Shown here in pieces: positions 25,276 to 33,372 of a DNA stretch of 64,000 nucleotides. The translations under genes were made by a program, and so were the position numbers. The DNA comes from Coprothermobacter sp. (GTDB lineage: Bacteria > Caldisericota > Caldisericia > Cryosericales > Cryosericaceae): the NCBI GenBank assembly GCA_013824685.1, contig PNOG01000009.1, forward strand, positions 62,001-126,000, written 5' to 3'. Positions within the stretch are counted from its first letter, which is position 1. Each line of letters begins with the position of its first letter. Below the pieces are notes generated by a model. The model was not told the origin of the DNA, ran no database searches, and saw only the letters and a list, made by a program, of their open reading frames with translations.

Positions 25276-25297
25276 AGTATACACACAACGTAGCGCT
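25276..25297 (-). promoter_or_regulatory. Candidate promoter of the molybdenum hydroxylase operon
   Basis: On the minus strand, TATACT (25276-25281) preceded by TGTG, with only a weak -35 match (TGGCAA) upstream. The transcript would start about 33 bases before the RidA-like ATG. Confidence 0.4.
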
Positions 25298-25664
25298 TGC
25301 CATGTCCAGTTTTGCAGTCGGACTGTCAGCATGCCAGGGAGTGCCATCCGGCCGCCGTGAATGGCCGGCGTTCCCATGAGCGGTGGCTATGCCCTCGCCG
25401 CCATCCCGTCATCACGCACAAACAACCTTTGGGGGTGCCCGGGCCGACCCGACACGACCAATTTCAGGACGTCTGACCTGTCGCTTGTTCAACTTTCCTC
25501 GGTCAATCTTGACAAATTCAGCGAGATATCCGGCTTATCCGGCATGAGGGGCACGTTTCCCGTCGCATCCACCAACTGCTGTCCAGGACTGCATATCACC
25601 ACACGGTGATGCCGCATCCCTGGCGCGTTTCGCTGTCATCTCCCATGAGGAGCGGCTATAACGC
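25298..25664. other. Gene-free intergenic stretch between divergent genes
   Basis: No coding signal is convincing on either strand. A hairpin CCGGCC (25348-25353)/GGCCGG (25363-25368) and a short tandem TATCCGGC/TTATCCGGC are present, as is a TTGACA near 25506 without a good -10 partner. I see no known RNA or operator pattern. Confidence 0.5.
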
Positions 25665-25684
25665 TACCCGATTTTGCAAAAATG

Positions 25685-25693
25685 TGCTATACT
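25685..25693 (+). promoter_or_regulatory. Extended -10 promoter of the HU gene
   Basis: TGCTATACT, an extended -10 element (TG-n-TATACT), 60 bases before the HU start. No clear -35 box lies at the usual distance, as is common with extended -10 promoters. The same nine bases occur before the glucosyl-3-phosphoglycerate synthase gene. Confidence 0.5.
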
Positions 25694-25753
25694 ACGTGCG
25701 TACCTTCCCAGTCGCGGGGAAAAGCGCGACAAAAAGACAGGAAAGGAGATTGC

Positions 25754-26032
25754 ATGAACAAGGGAGAACTTGTAGCCAGAATTGCCGAGATGACTAAGAT
25801 GACCAAGAAGGAGTCCGAGGTCATGGTCAATGCGTTCATGGATGCCGTCAAGGAAGCCATGAAGAAGAACGACAAGGTCGCACTCGTTGGGTTCGGCACG
25901 TTCGGCGTCAAGGAGCGCAAGGCTCGCAAGGGCGTCAACCCCAAGACCCTCAAGGCCATCACCATTCCGAAAAAGAAGGCCCCCTTCTTCAAGCCCGGCA
26001 AGGCTCTGAAGGACGCCATCGCCAAGAAGTAG
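25754..26032 (+). CDS. hup: HU-family DNA-binding protein
   Basis: A 92-residue histone-like protein that bends and compacts DNA as a dimer. The fold-defining N-terminal helices (NKGELVARIAEMTKMTKKES) and the central VALVGFGTFGVKERKARKG match HU throughout; the usual beta-arm phrase GRNPQTG is altered to GVNPKTLKAITIPKKK. The C-terminal FFKPGKALKDAIAKK is standard. The frame is open back to 25682, but ATG 25754 has AAAGGAGAT upstream and gives the standard HU length. A strong terminator follows 24 bases after the stop, so the gene is a single-gene unit. Confidence 0.95.
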   Translation: MNKGELVARIAEMTKMTKKESEVMVNAFMDAVKEAMKKNDKVALVGFGTFGVKERKARKGVNPKTLKAITIPKKKAPFFKPGKALKDAIAKK

Positions 26033-26055
26033 TACTCTCTGGCATAGAAAAACAC

Positions 26056-26082
26056 AAGCGGCGCTTGCGCGCCGCTTCTTCG
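26056..26082 (+). terminator. Rho-independent terminator of the HU gene
   Basis: A perfect 9-base stem AAGCGGCGC (26056-26064) and GCGCCGCTT (26069-26077) with loop TTGC, followed by CTTCG. An A-rich stretch precedes it. Confidence 0.85.
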
Positions 26083-26207
26083 TTGTCAGGGCGTTGCTAT
26101 ACGCTGGTTGCGAGGGCTCTCATGCGGTGTCATGTCAGTCCGTCTCTCCATTGCAGTCCATTGCAGTGCCCGGGACGGCGTGGTCAAGCCGTTCGGCGAA
26201 GCTGGCT

Positions 26208-26235
26208 TTGACGTTCTGTTCGTTTGCCGTACAAT
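26208..26235 (+). promoter_or_regulatory. Promoter of the M42 aminopeptidase operon
   Basis: TTGACG (26208-26213), a 16-base spacer and TACAAT (26230-26235). The transcript would start about 20 bases before ATG 26263. Confidence 0.65.
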
Positions 26236-26262
26236 AGTCTTGTCACGGGAAAGGAGACGAAC

Positions 26263-27312
26263 ATGCACAAGCTTGTAGAGCAGTTGACAAGCGCCTATGC
26301 GGTTTCAGGAGACGAACGCCGCCTCCATGACATCCTGCGCAACGCCTTGGGCGGCATCGCCGACGAGATTCATGACACGCCTCTTGGTAATCTCATCACC
26401 GTCCGCAAGGGTCGCTCGAGTGAACATGCCATCCTCTTCGCCGCACACCTCGATGAGGTCGGCGCATGGGTGACAAGGATCAATGACAGGGGCTTTCTCG
26501 GCATCCATTGCCGCTCGATCGACGAGCGCGTATGGCCGGGTCTGCAGGTCGTCGTCCATGGTACAGAGCCTCTGCCCGGCATTATCGGACTCAAGCCGGT
26601 CCACGTCATGTCGCACAACGAAATGGACAAGCCGGTTGCCCCCGATGAACTCTGGATCGATGTCGGACTCCCACGAGAACAAGTCCTCAAGCTGGTCCCC
26701 ATCGGTTCCACCGTCACGTTCACGGCCGGCATCAGCCACCTCATGAACGAGCGGTTCGCGGGAAAGACCCAGGACGACCGCCTCTGCGGCGTGGCTCTGG
26801 TGCAAGCCCTCGAACTGCTAAAGAATATGACGCTGCCGTATGATGTCGTCATGGCCTTCACTGTCCAGGAGGAAATCACCGGGAACGGCGCCTGGACCAG
26901 CGGCTACTTCGCCCACCCTGACGTCGGTATCGCCGTCGACGTCACGCATGCCGACACCGACGGCGTTCCTGAACACAAGACCATCCCGCTCGGCGGCGGC
27001 CCCGGCGTTGCTGTCGGTCCGGTCGTCAATGACCACGTCCTGGAACTCATTCGCAGAAGTGCGAAGGCGGTCGAGATCCCCACCAGTGAGGAATCCTGCA
27101 TGTCATATTCCGGCACTGATGCGGACGAGCTGCAGCTGGTCGGCTCCGGCATCGCCGCCGGCGTCCTGAGCATTCCACTGCGCTACATGCACTCACCTGT
27201 CGAGACCGCCGACCAGGTTGACGTCGACAGGACGGCGAGGCTCATTGTCGAGGTTGCGAAAGGCTTCGACGGGGCGTTCATAGGAGAGCTGTATGGAACA
27301 GACAAGCATTGA
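26263..27312 (+). CDS. M42-family aminopeptidase (first of three)
   Basis: A 349-residue dinuclear metallo-aminopeptidase of family M42 (glutamyl aminopeptidase/TET/FrvX-like). The metal ligands are where the family has them: His in FAAHLDEVGAWV, Asp in TQDDRLCG, the Glu pair in FTVQEEITGNGAW (catalytic base and ligand), Asp in IAVDVTHADT and His in YMHSPVE. M42 enzymes form dodecameric tetrahedral particles that trim peptides in the cytosol. ATG 26263 follows AAGGAGA and fits the family N-terminus; the frame opens 13 codons earlier. It overlaps the next M42 gene by 20 bases. Confidence 0.9.
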   Translation: MHKLVEQLTSAYAVSGDERRLHDILRNALGGIADEIHDTPLGNLITVRKGRSSEHAILFAAHLDEVGAWVTRINDRGFLGIHCRSIDERVWPGLQVVVHGTEPLPGIIGLKPVHVMSHNEMDKPVAPDELWIDVGLPREQVLKLVPIGSTVTFTAGISHLMNERFAGKTQDDRLCGVALVQALELLKNMTLPYDVVMAFTVQEEITGNGAWTSGYFAHPDVGIAVDVTHADTDGVPEHKTIPLGGGPGVAVGPVVNDHVLELIRRSAKAVEIPTSEESCMSYSGTDADELQLVGSGIAAGVLSIPLRYMHSPVETADQVDVDRTARLIVEVAKGFDGAFIGELYGTDKH

Positions 27313-28333
27313 GCTGCTGAAGAAGCTCACCGAGGCCCGCGGCATTTCGGGGCATGAAGACGAGGTCGCTGCCATCCTCAGAAGCGAGCTTGAGGGCCAC
27401 GTCGACCGGTTCGAGCGTGACTCCATCAAGAATCTGTTCGCGATCAAGGGCATGGATAAACCGGGGCCCAACGTCATGCTGAACGCACATATGGACGAGG
27501 TCGGCCTCTACGTGACCCACATCACCAAGGAAGGGTACTTGCACTTCGGCAAGGCCGGCAGCATCGACGACCGGCTGCTGCTGGGCAAGAAGGTGCTGGT
27601 CGGCAAGGACCGCTTCCCAGGCGTGACAGCCATCAAGGCCGTGCATCTGTCCACTCACGAAGAAACCGAAAACACCGTCATCAAGGCGGACGACATCGTC
27701 GTCGATATCGGCGCCAAGTCGGACAAGGAGCTGACGGGCAAGGTGGCCGCCGGCGATCAGATCACGTTCGACACGGCGTTTGGAACATTCGGCGACGGGT
27801 GTCTCGTCGGCAAGGCATTTGACGACCGGGTCGGCTGCGCCATCGTTGCCGAACTGCTCAAGACAGACTGGCCCTTCTCCGTCATCGGGATGTTCTCGGC
27901 ACAGGAAGAAGTTGGGACCAAGGGAGCGATGGTCGGAGCGTGGCGATACCCGCCCGACATCAGCATCACGGTCGAGGGCACGATCGCCGCCGACATCGGC
28001 GAGGTCAAGGACTACCAGGAGGTCAGCAGCCTGGGCGCCGGCACCGTCCTCACCATCAAGGACGGTGGCATGATTACGGACCACCGGCTTCGCAACCAGC
28101 TGATCGAGGTTGCGAAAGCGAACGGGCTTCCCTGGCAGTTCAAGCGCATGCCGGCGGGGGGCACGGACGCTCGCAGCATCCAGCTTGCCAAGGCCGGGGT
28201 GCGGGCACTGGCAGTCGCCGTCCCTGCGCGCTACATCCACTCTCCCGTGTCGCTCATCAAGATCTGCGACTACGAGAACACGCTGGCGCTCCTTTCGAAG
28301 TTCCTGGCACAACTTGTCACCACGGAGGCATAG
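27293..28333 (+). CDS. M42-family aminopeptidase (second of three)
   Basis: A 346-residue M42 aminopeptidase, paralogous to the flanking two. Metal and catalytic residues are kept: His in LNAHMDEVGLYV, Asp in AFDDRVGCAI, Glu-Glu in FSAQEEVGTKGA, Glu in ITVEGTIAAD (many M42 members have Glu here, whereas the first gene has Asp) and His in YIHSPVSLIK. Differences around the fourth ligand suggest a separate substrate preference, as seen between glutamyl-, leucyl- and lysyl-specific TET peptidases. It starts inside the end of the first gene behind TAGGAGAG, and its stop touches the third gene's start. Confidence 0.9.
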   Translation: MEQTSIELLKKLTEARGISGHEDEVAAILRSELEGHVDRFERDSIKNLFAIKGMDKPGPNVMLNAHMDEVGLYVTHITKEGYLHFGKAGSIDDRLLLGKKVLVGKDRFPGVTAIKAVHLSTHEETENTVIKADDIVVDIGAKSDKELTGKVAAGDQITFDTAFGTFGDGCLVGKAFDDRVGCAIVAELLKTDWPFSVIGMFSAQEEVGTKGAMVGAWRYPPDISITVEGTIAADIGEVKDYQEVSSLGAGTVLTIKDGGMITDHRLRNQLIEVAKANGLPWQFKRMPAGGTDARSIQLAKAGVRALAVAVPARYIHSPVSLIKICDYENTLALLSKFLAQLVTTEA

Positions 28334-29326
28334 ATGAACGAACTTATACGCACACTGACACAAACCTGGGGACCCACCAGCTACGAAGAGGGCATTCGCG
28401 GCGTCATCACGCGCGAACTCAATTCCCTGCATGTAGACTACCGGGTGGACGCACTGGGAAACCTGATCTACTGCATCCCCGCTCCAGGAAAGCCGAAGCT
28501 GCTGCTGTCCGCCCACATGGACCAGATTGGCATCATCGTCACGCACGTCGACAAGGACGGATTCCTGCGCTTCGGCGCAGTCGGCGGGCTTGACCCGTAC
28601 AAGGTCCTGGGGCACCGCTTTGTCTTCGCGAACGGGACCGTCGGCGTCGCAGCCGTGGAAAGCAAGGACCACAAGACGCTTGAGCATCTGACACTGGACA
28701 AGCTGTTCCTTGACATCGGCGCAGCGTCAAAGGATGACGCCCTCCTGCATGTCGCCATCGGCGATTTCGCAGTCTACACCGGCGACTGTGTGCAGGTGGG
28801 TAACCGCGTGACCTCTGCAGCACTCGACGACCGGATCGGCTGCTACGTCCTCATCGAAGCCCTCAAGGCCGCCGAGGGGAAGGAGCTGAACTACGAGACG
28901 TATGCCATGTTCAGCGTGCAGGAAGAGATCGGCATCAAAGGCGCCAAGGTCGGCGCATGGGGCGTCCAACCGGACCTCGCCATCGCTCTGGACGTCACTG
29001 CCTGGGGTGATACTCCTGAAAGCTACGTTCTGGATATCGGCCTGGGCAAAGGACCCGCCATCAAGGTCAAGGACGCCGGGATGGTCGCGACGCCTGCCGT
29101 CCGTGACCTGCTCATCGAGACGGCAAAGAACCACGGCATCCCATTCCAGCTCGAGGTCCTCCAGGGCGGCACGACCGACGCAGCAGCCATCCAGACCAAC
29201 GCCAGTGGCGTCCCTACCGGCGCCATCAGCATCCCCGACCGCTATGTCCACAGCGCCAGCGAGATGGTCGACCTCGGCGACGTCGAAGGCTGCATCAAGC
29301 TCCTGGTCGCTGTCCTCCTGAAGTAG
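28334..29326 (+). CDS. M42-family aminopeptidase (third of three)
   Basis: A 330-residue M42 aminopeptidase, the shortest of the three. The conserved positions are LSAHMDQIGIIV (His), ALDDRIGCYV (Asp), FSVQEEIGIKGAKVG (Glu-Glu), IALDVTAWGD (Asp) and YVHSASEMVD (His). The start ATG follows the previous stop directly (TAGATGA), with GGAGG nine bases earlier. Three such enzymes in one operon could assemble as a mixed TET particle or divide the range of N-terminal residues between them. This is inference; M42 hetero-oligomers have been reported in archaea. Confidence 0.9.
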   Translation: MNELIRTLTQTWGPTSYEEGIRGVITRELNSLHVDYRVDALGNLIYCIPAPGKPKLLLSAHMDQIGIIVTHVDKDGFLRFGAVGGLDPYKVLGHRFVFANGTVGVAAVESKDHKTLEHLTLDKLFLDIGAASKDDALLHVAIGDFAVYTGDCVQVGNRVTSAALDDRIGCYVLIEALKAAEGKELNYETYAMFSVQEEIGIKGAKVGAWGVQPDLAIALDVTAWGDTPESYVLDIGLGKGPAIKVKDAGMVATPAVRDLLIETAKNHGIPFQLEVLQGGTTDAAAIQTNASGVPTGAISIPDRYVHSASEMVDLGDVEGCIKLLVAVLLK

Positions 29327-29341
29327 CAGCGGGGTGCCTCC

Positions 29342-29719
29342 GTGGCACATTCTCGAACATCCATCGTCATCGCAGCGGCAATCCTCGTGATTGCCGCTGC
29401 CGTTCTGGCAGCGCTGCTGTTCGTCCCCTCTCTTGCGACCTGGCGAGAATCGCGTGTCCGATGTTCACTGCAGCTGGACCGCCCCGCGCCGCTGCCGCCC
29501 AGGACGCCGCTCACGCTGACATTCGTGACACGCGGCATCCGTGGATCGTACGCCTACGAGGTTTCTGCCGACAACGATGTCCTCGGCCAGGGGACGACAT
29601 CCGCCAGCCAGTTCACCGTTCCAGTCACATTCGGGGCTTCCGGCGTGTCGATGATCACGGTTACGCTGACCGTGGACGACGAGCCCCTGACCTTCCTGTT
29701 CTCACTGGCGATATCCTGA
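29342..29719 (+). CDS. Small membrane-anchored protein, unknown function
   Basis: A 125-residue protein with a GTG start at 29342. The N-terminal hydrophobic stretch (IVIAAAILVIAAAVLAALLF) is a signal-anchor, and the rest, about 90 residues, is predicted beta-rich outside the membrane (LTLTFVTRGIRGSYAYEVS, VTLTVDDEPLTFLFSLAI). It lies 15 bases after the third M42 gene and ends in a hairpin, so it probably shares that transcript. I do not recognise its family. The pattern looks like a small immunoglobulin-like or FixH-like exported domain. Confidence 0.55.
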   Translation: MAHSRTSIVIAAAILVIAAAVLAALLFVPSLATWRESRVRCSLQLDRPAPLPPRTPLTLTFVTRGIRGSYAYEVSADNDVLGQGTTSASQFTVPVTFGASGVSMITVTLTVDDEPLTFLFSLAIS

Positions 29720-29741
29720 CGGGTCTTGACTGACCGTCAGG
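29715..29741. terminator. Intergenic hairpin between converging genes
   Basis: CCTGACGG (29715-29722) and CCGTCAGG (29734-29741) pair perfectly around an 11-base loop. The left arm includes the TGA stop of the plus-strand gene. It has no T-run and could act on both converging transcripts. Confidence 0.5.
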
Positions 29742-29754
29742 TTCAAGGCACCCG

Positions 29755-30696
29755 CTACTTCTCTTCGCGTGCGTAGGGTATCCCCAGTTCCTTTGGTGTC
29801 CCAACGTGACGCACACGGACGATGAGGGTTGCCGCGATGATGACCGCGAAGGTCGTCACATAGGGCAACATGGACATCAGAGCGCTGTTGATATAGGTGC
29901 CCCCTGCCTGGAGCTGAAGCTGCAAGGCTTCGATGCTCCCGAACAGGAACGCTCCGACGAGCGCGTTGAAGGGATTCCACATGGCAAAGACCACGAGAGC
30001 AACAGCAATCCACCCCTTGCCGGACGTGATGCCATTAAGCCAGTACGGATGGATACCGCACGTGATGTACGCTCCTCCTGCCCCCGCAAGTGCTCCCCCC
30101 AAGATGGTCCAGAAGTAGCGCGTGCCAGCCACATTGACGCCCATGGCGTCTGCAGCCTTCGCGTTTTCGCCGACCGCTCTCAAGTTGACACCGACCTTCG
30201 TCTTGAACAGCAGGAACCAGAACAGGACTACCAGGATATAGCCGGCGTAGACAACCAAGTCCTGGCTGAAGAGAATCGGGCCGACGACTGGGATCTGTGA
30301 CAGCCCGGGAATCGCCATGGGCTTGATTGCCGTCGTGAGACGCTGAGAGACCCATCGGTCGCCGTAGAAACTGGTGAGGCCCGCCCCGAAGATCGCAAGC
30401 GCAAGCCCCGTGACCGTCTGGTTGCCCCGGAGCGTCACACAGATGAAGGCATGGATAGCTGCCGCTACTGCTGCTGCTGCGATGCCGAGCAGCAGGCCGA
30501 TATACGGATTGCCGGTCGTCGTAGCTCCAAGGAACCCGAAGAACGCGCCGATCAGCATGAGTCCCTCGAGCCCGAGATTTAGCACGCCGCTGCGCTCCGT
30601 CAGGACTTCCCCCAGCGTGGGAAGCAGAAGAATCGTCCCAGACTGGATGGCTCCGGCGAGAACCTTGATCAGGATGTCGCCAAAGGTAGGATTCAT
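29755..30696 (-). CDS. BMP-type nucleoside ABC transporter, second permease
   Basis: A 313-residue permease of the BPD_transp_2 family (YufQ/NupQ-like), which pairs with a second permease, a double ATPase and a BMP lipoprotein to import nucleosides. About nine hydrophobic helices are visible. Family phrases include LTERSGVLNLGLEGLMLIGA near the start, TGLALAIFGAGLTSFYG, VGENAKAADAMGVNVAGTRY (the cytosolic loop that contacts the ATPase) and ITSGKGWIAVALVVFAMWNP. The start at 30696 overlaps the stop of the broken upstream permease gene as ATGA, with GAGGAGG before it. The open frame runs further upstream but overlaps the other permease. Confidence 0.9.
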   Translation of the reverse strand: MNPTFGDILIKVLAGAIQSGTILLLPTLGEVLTERSGVLNLGLEGLMLIGAFFGFLGATTTGNPYIGLLLGIAAAAVAAAIHAFICVTLRGNQTVTGLALAIFGAGLTSFYGDRWVSQRLTTAIKPMAIPGLSQIPVVGPILFSQDLVVYAGYILVVLFWFLLFKTKVGVNLRAVGENAKAADAMGVNVAGTRYFWTILGGALAGAGGAYITCGIHPYWLNGITSGKGWIAVALVVFAMWNPFNALVGAFLFGSIEALQLQLQAGGTYINSALMSMLPYVTTFAVIIAATLIVRVRHVGTPKELGIPYAREEK

Positions 30697-31766
30697 GTGG
30701 TCAACCTCCTCGTCAGGATGACGCGGTAGTGCGTGACGATCTCTCCTGCCAGCAGGCAGAAGAGGATCGAACTCTCGATGACGCCGACGATGCCAAAGGG
30801 AACCCGCATGACGATCTGGATCTGGTAGCCGCCTGCTTCGAGAGCCGCCAGGAGCACCGACACCCCCACAGCGACCAGCGGGTCGAGCCCTGCCAGCCAT
30901 GCCGCGATGATGGCGGTATACCCTTAGTCTGAGTTGATCTCAAGTTGCAGGACGCGCAGCACACCCGACGTGTGTGCGATCCCGGCCAGGCCGGCAAGCC
31001 CCCCCGAGATGATCGCTGCGATGATGACCGTCTTGAACACATTGATGCCGGCGTATCTGGCCGCGCGCTCGTTCTCGCCCAGGACTCTGGCCTCATACCC
31101 GAAGCGAGTCTTCCGGATGATGATCCAGACGATCAGTGCGGCAGCAATTCCGAAGAACAGCCCGATGTGGAGTCGCGAGGGAGTCGCGAGGATCCGCGGA
31201 AGCTGGGCATTGAGGGCAAAATTCTTGGACAGTGGAAACCCGTGGCTACCCGGATCGCGCCATGTGCCATACATAACGAACCATAGGACATACCAGGCGA
31301 TGTAGTTGAGAAGGAGTGTCGCAATGACCTCGTTAACGTTCCAGTACACCTTCAGAAGCGCAGGGATGATAGCCCATAGCGCTCCTCCAAGGGTACCGAG
31401 TACCAGCATCAATGTCAGCAGCAGCGGCCGAGACATCGTCGCCGGGCCAAACAGCGCCAGGTAGGACCCACAGATGGCCCCAATGATGTATTGGCCCTTT
31501 GCCCCAATGTTGAAGAACTTCATGCGATAGACGAGACAAAGCCCCACGGAGATGAGGATGAGGGGAACCGCGATCACCAGGGTCTCCGAGAAGGTGTACG
31601 CCGACCCGAAAGCTCCCTTGACGATGGCTCCATAGACTCTCAGCGGGTTGACCCGGGCAAACAGCATGACGACCGACCCCACGAGGAGGCCAAGCAGAAC
31701 CGAACAGATGGGTACCAGGACGCGAAGCCGTATCGGTGTCTTGTCGCGTTTCTCGAATCGCAGCAT
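30693..31766 (-). pseudogene. BMP-type nucleoside ABC transporter, first permease, interrupted by in-frame TAA
   Basis: The 5' part (31766 to 30924) codes for 280 residues of a YufP/NupP-like permease, with LVYRMKFFNIGAKGQYIIGA and the loop RVLGENERAARYAGINV. It then meets TAA at 30924-30926. Beyond the stop the same frame continues without another stop for 76 codons: GYTAIIAAWLAGLDP, then helices, then ILTRRLTT, ending TGA at 30693-30695. That tail is the normal C-terminus of this family, in which SxGYxxIAxAxLA follows the place of the stop. The true end overlaps the next gene's ATG as ATGA. A single change of a Tyr codon would make the stop. Either the gene is newly inactivated, or the base is an error. 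Confidence 0.85.
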
Positions 31767-31784
31767 CTCAGGCCCCTTTTCTGG

Positions 31785-33311
31785 TCATGTCTTGGCGCCC
31801 ACGGCGCCCGCCATCATCAGGCCGATCTGCGCAATGTCCGCGTGATGCGCGTCGACAATACCGACGATGCGGCCCTCGTACATCACCGCGACCCGGTCCG
31901 CGACCATGAGAATCTCATCCAGGTCCTCGCTGATGAGCAGCACCGCCACCCCGTGGTCGCGCTGTTCCAGCAGCGTCTTGCGCACGAACTCGGTAGCGCC
32001 CACGTCGAGGCCGCGGGTTGGGTGTTCTGCAATCAGGAGCCTCGGGTTCTCCTCGATTTCGCGAGCAAGCAGCAGCTTCTGCATGTTCCCGCCGGAAAGG
32101 ACCTTGACTGGCGCATTCCGGAGCGGTACAGCGATGTCGAACTTCTCGATGAGTCTGTCAGCATATGTGCAGGCGGCACCATAGTCGATGAATGTCCCCC
32201 TGCACATCGGCTTCTGCCTGTACTTCCGCAGCATCGCGTTCTCGACCGTGGAGAGATTGGGCACGAGGCCCACGCCAAGTCGATCGGCCGGTATATAGTT
32301 CACTCCTGCGGATGTCAGCGTGCACGGAGTCGCGTTGGTCACGTCGATCCCCTCCACCGTGACGTGTCCACTGACGAGGTGGCGCAGTCCCGTGATACAT
32401 TCCGCGAGTTCGACCTGCCCATTTCCGGCGACACCGGCGACACCCATGATCTCCCCGCCGTGGACGGTGATGCTCAGCTTGCTGAGAGCCATGATGCCAC
32501 GGTCATTGTAGGCCCGAGCGTCTTCGACCTTGAGGACCTCCCGGCCCTGTTCGATATCCCCCCGCTCCAGGCGGAACAGGATGTCGCGCCCGATCATCAT
32601 CTTTGCGAGCTCGCGCTCCGTGACGGAGGCCGTATCGACGGTCCCTACCAGCCGTCCCTTCCTCAGTACCGTGACGCGGTCAGAAACGGACATAACCTCG
32701 TTCAGCTTGTGACTGATGAAGATAATGGATTTGCCCTCCGACTTCATCTCCCGGAGGATGCCGAACAGCTCCTCAGATTCCTGCGGCGTCAGGACGGAGG
32801 TCGGCTCATCCAGGATCAGGATGCGAGCACCCTTGAACAGTGTCTTGATGATCTCGACGCGCTGCTGCTCGCCCACGGACAGCTGCCAGATCTTGGCATA
32901 GGGATCGACACGGAAATTGTATTTCTTTGCTATGGCCTCGATTCGGCCGGCCACGGACTTCTTGTCTATGTAGAAACCCTGAGACTCCAGCCCCAGGATG
33001 ACGTTCTCGATGACAGAGAGAGAATCGACCAGCATGAAATGCTGATGGATCATCCCGATACCGTGCTTCATGGAATCGAGCGGCGAGCGCAGATCGACGC
33101 GTTTCCCCTCGATCACGATCTCGCCCTCGTCAGGATAGTAGATACCGTCAAGAACGTTCATGAGCGTCGACTTGCCGGCTCCGTTCTCGCCCAGCAGCGC
33201 ATGAATCTCGCCCTTCCGCAATGCGAAGCTCACATGGTCATTGGCCACGACGCCCGGAAAGCGCTTCGTGATATTGCTCATGACGAGCATCAGTTGTTCC
33301 TGGCCCTCCAT
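31785..33311 (-). CDS. BMP-type nucleoside ABC transporter, double ATPase
   Basis: A 508-residue ATPase with two nucleotide-binding domains in one chain, as in YufO/NupO and sugar transporters such as RbsA. The first domain has Walker A GENGAGKST, the signature LSVGEQQRVE and Walker B ILILDEPTSVL. The second has a degenerate Walker A region (GVAGVAGNGQVEL), the signature LSGGNMQKLLLAR and RLLIAEHPTRGLD, as is usual for this family. It powers uptake through the two permeases encoded downstream. Start 33311 is set by GGAGG five bases before ATG; the frame opens four codons earlier without a ribosome site. Confidence 0.93.
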   Translation of the reverse strand: MEGQEQLMLVMSNITKRFPGVVANDHVSFALRKGEIHALLGENGAGKSTLMNVLDGIYYPDEGEIVIEGKRVDLRSPLDSMKHGIGMIHQHFMLVDSLSVIENVILGLESQGFYIDKKSVAGRIEAIAKKYNFRVDPYAKIWQLSVGEQQRVEIIKTLFKGARILILDEPTSVLTPQESEELFGILREMKSEGKSIIFISHKLNEVMSVSDRVTVLRKGRLVGTVDTASVTERELAKMMIGRDILFRLERGDIEQGREVLKVEDARAYNDRGIMALSKLSITVHGGEIMGVAGVAGNGQVELAECITGLRHLVSGHVTVEGIDVTNATPCTLTSAGVNYIPADRLGVGLVPNLSTVENAMLRKYRQKPMCRGTFIDYGAACTYADRLIEKFDIAVPLRNAPVKVLSGGNMQKLLLAREIEENPRLLIAEHPTRGLDVGATEFVRKTLLEQRDHGVAVLLISEDLDEILMVADRVAVMYEGRIVGIVDAHHADIAQIGLMMAGAVGAKT

Positions 33312-33330
33312 CTTTTCCTCCACAGAAGAA

Positions 33331-33360
33331 GAAAAGCTCCCCGGCGCAATGCCGGGGAGC
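33331..33360 (-). terminator. Terminator after the BMP lipoprotein gene
   Basis: Stem GCTCCCCGGC/GCCGGGGAGC with a five-base loop, read on the minus strand and followed by TTTTC. It lies between the binding-protein gene and the ATPase gene, so it probably lets binding protein be made in excess over the membrane parts. Confidence 0.85.
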
Positions 33361-33372
33361 CGCTACTGTTCT

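Noticed and set aside
27278-28687. A 469-codon minus-strand frame opposite the M42 genes
   Set aside because: It spans two well-supported plus-strand genes. It is a codon-bias shadow.
30924-30926. Programmed recoding (selenocysteine or pyrrolysine) at the internal stop of the permease
   Set aside because: The codon is TAA, not TGA or TAG, and membrane permeases of this family have no such residue. Mutation or error is simpler.
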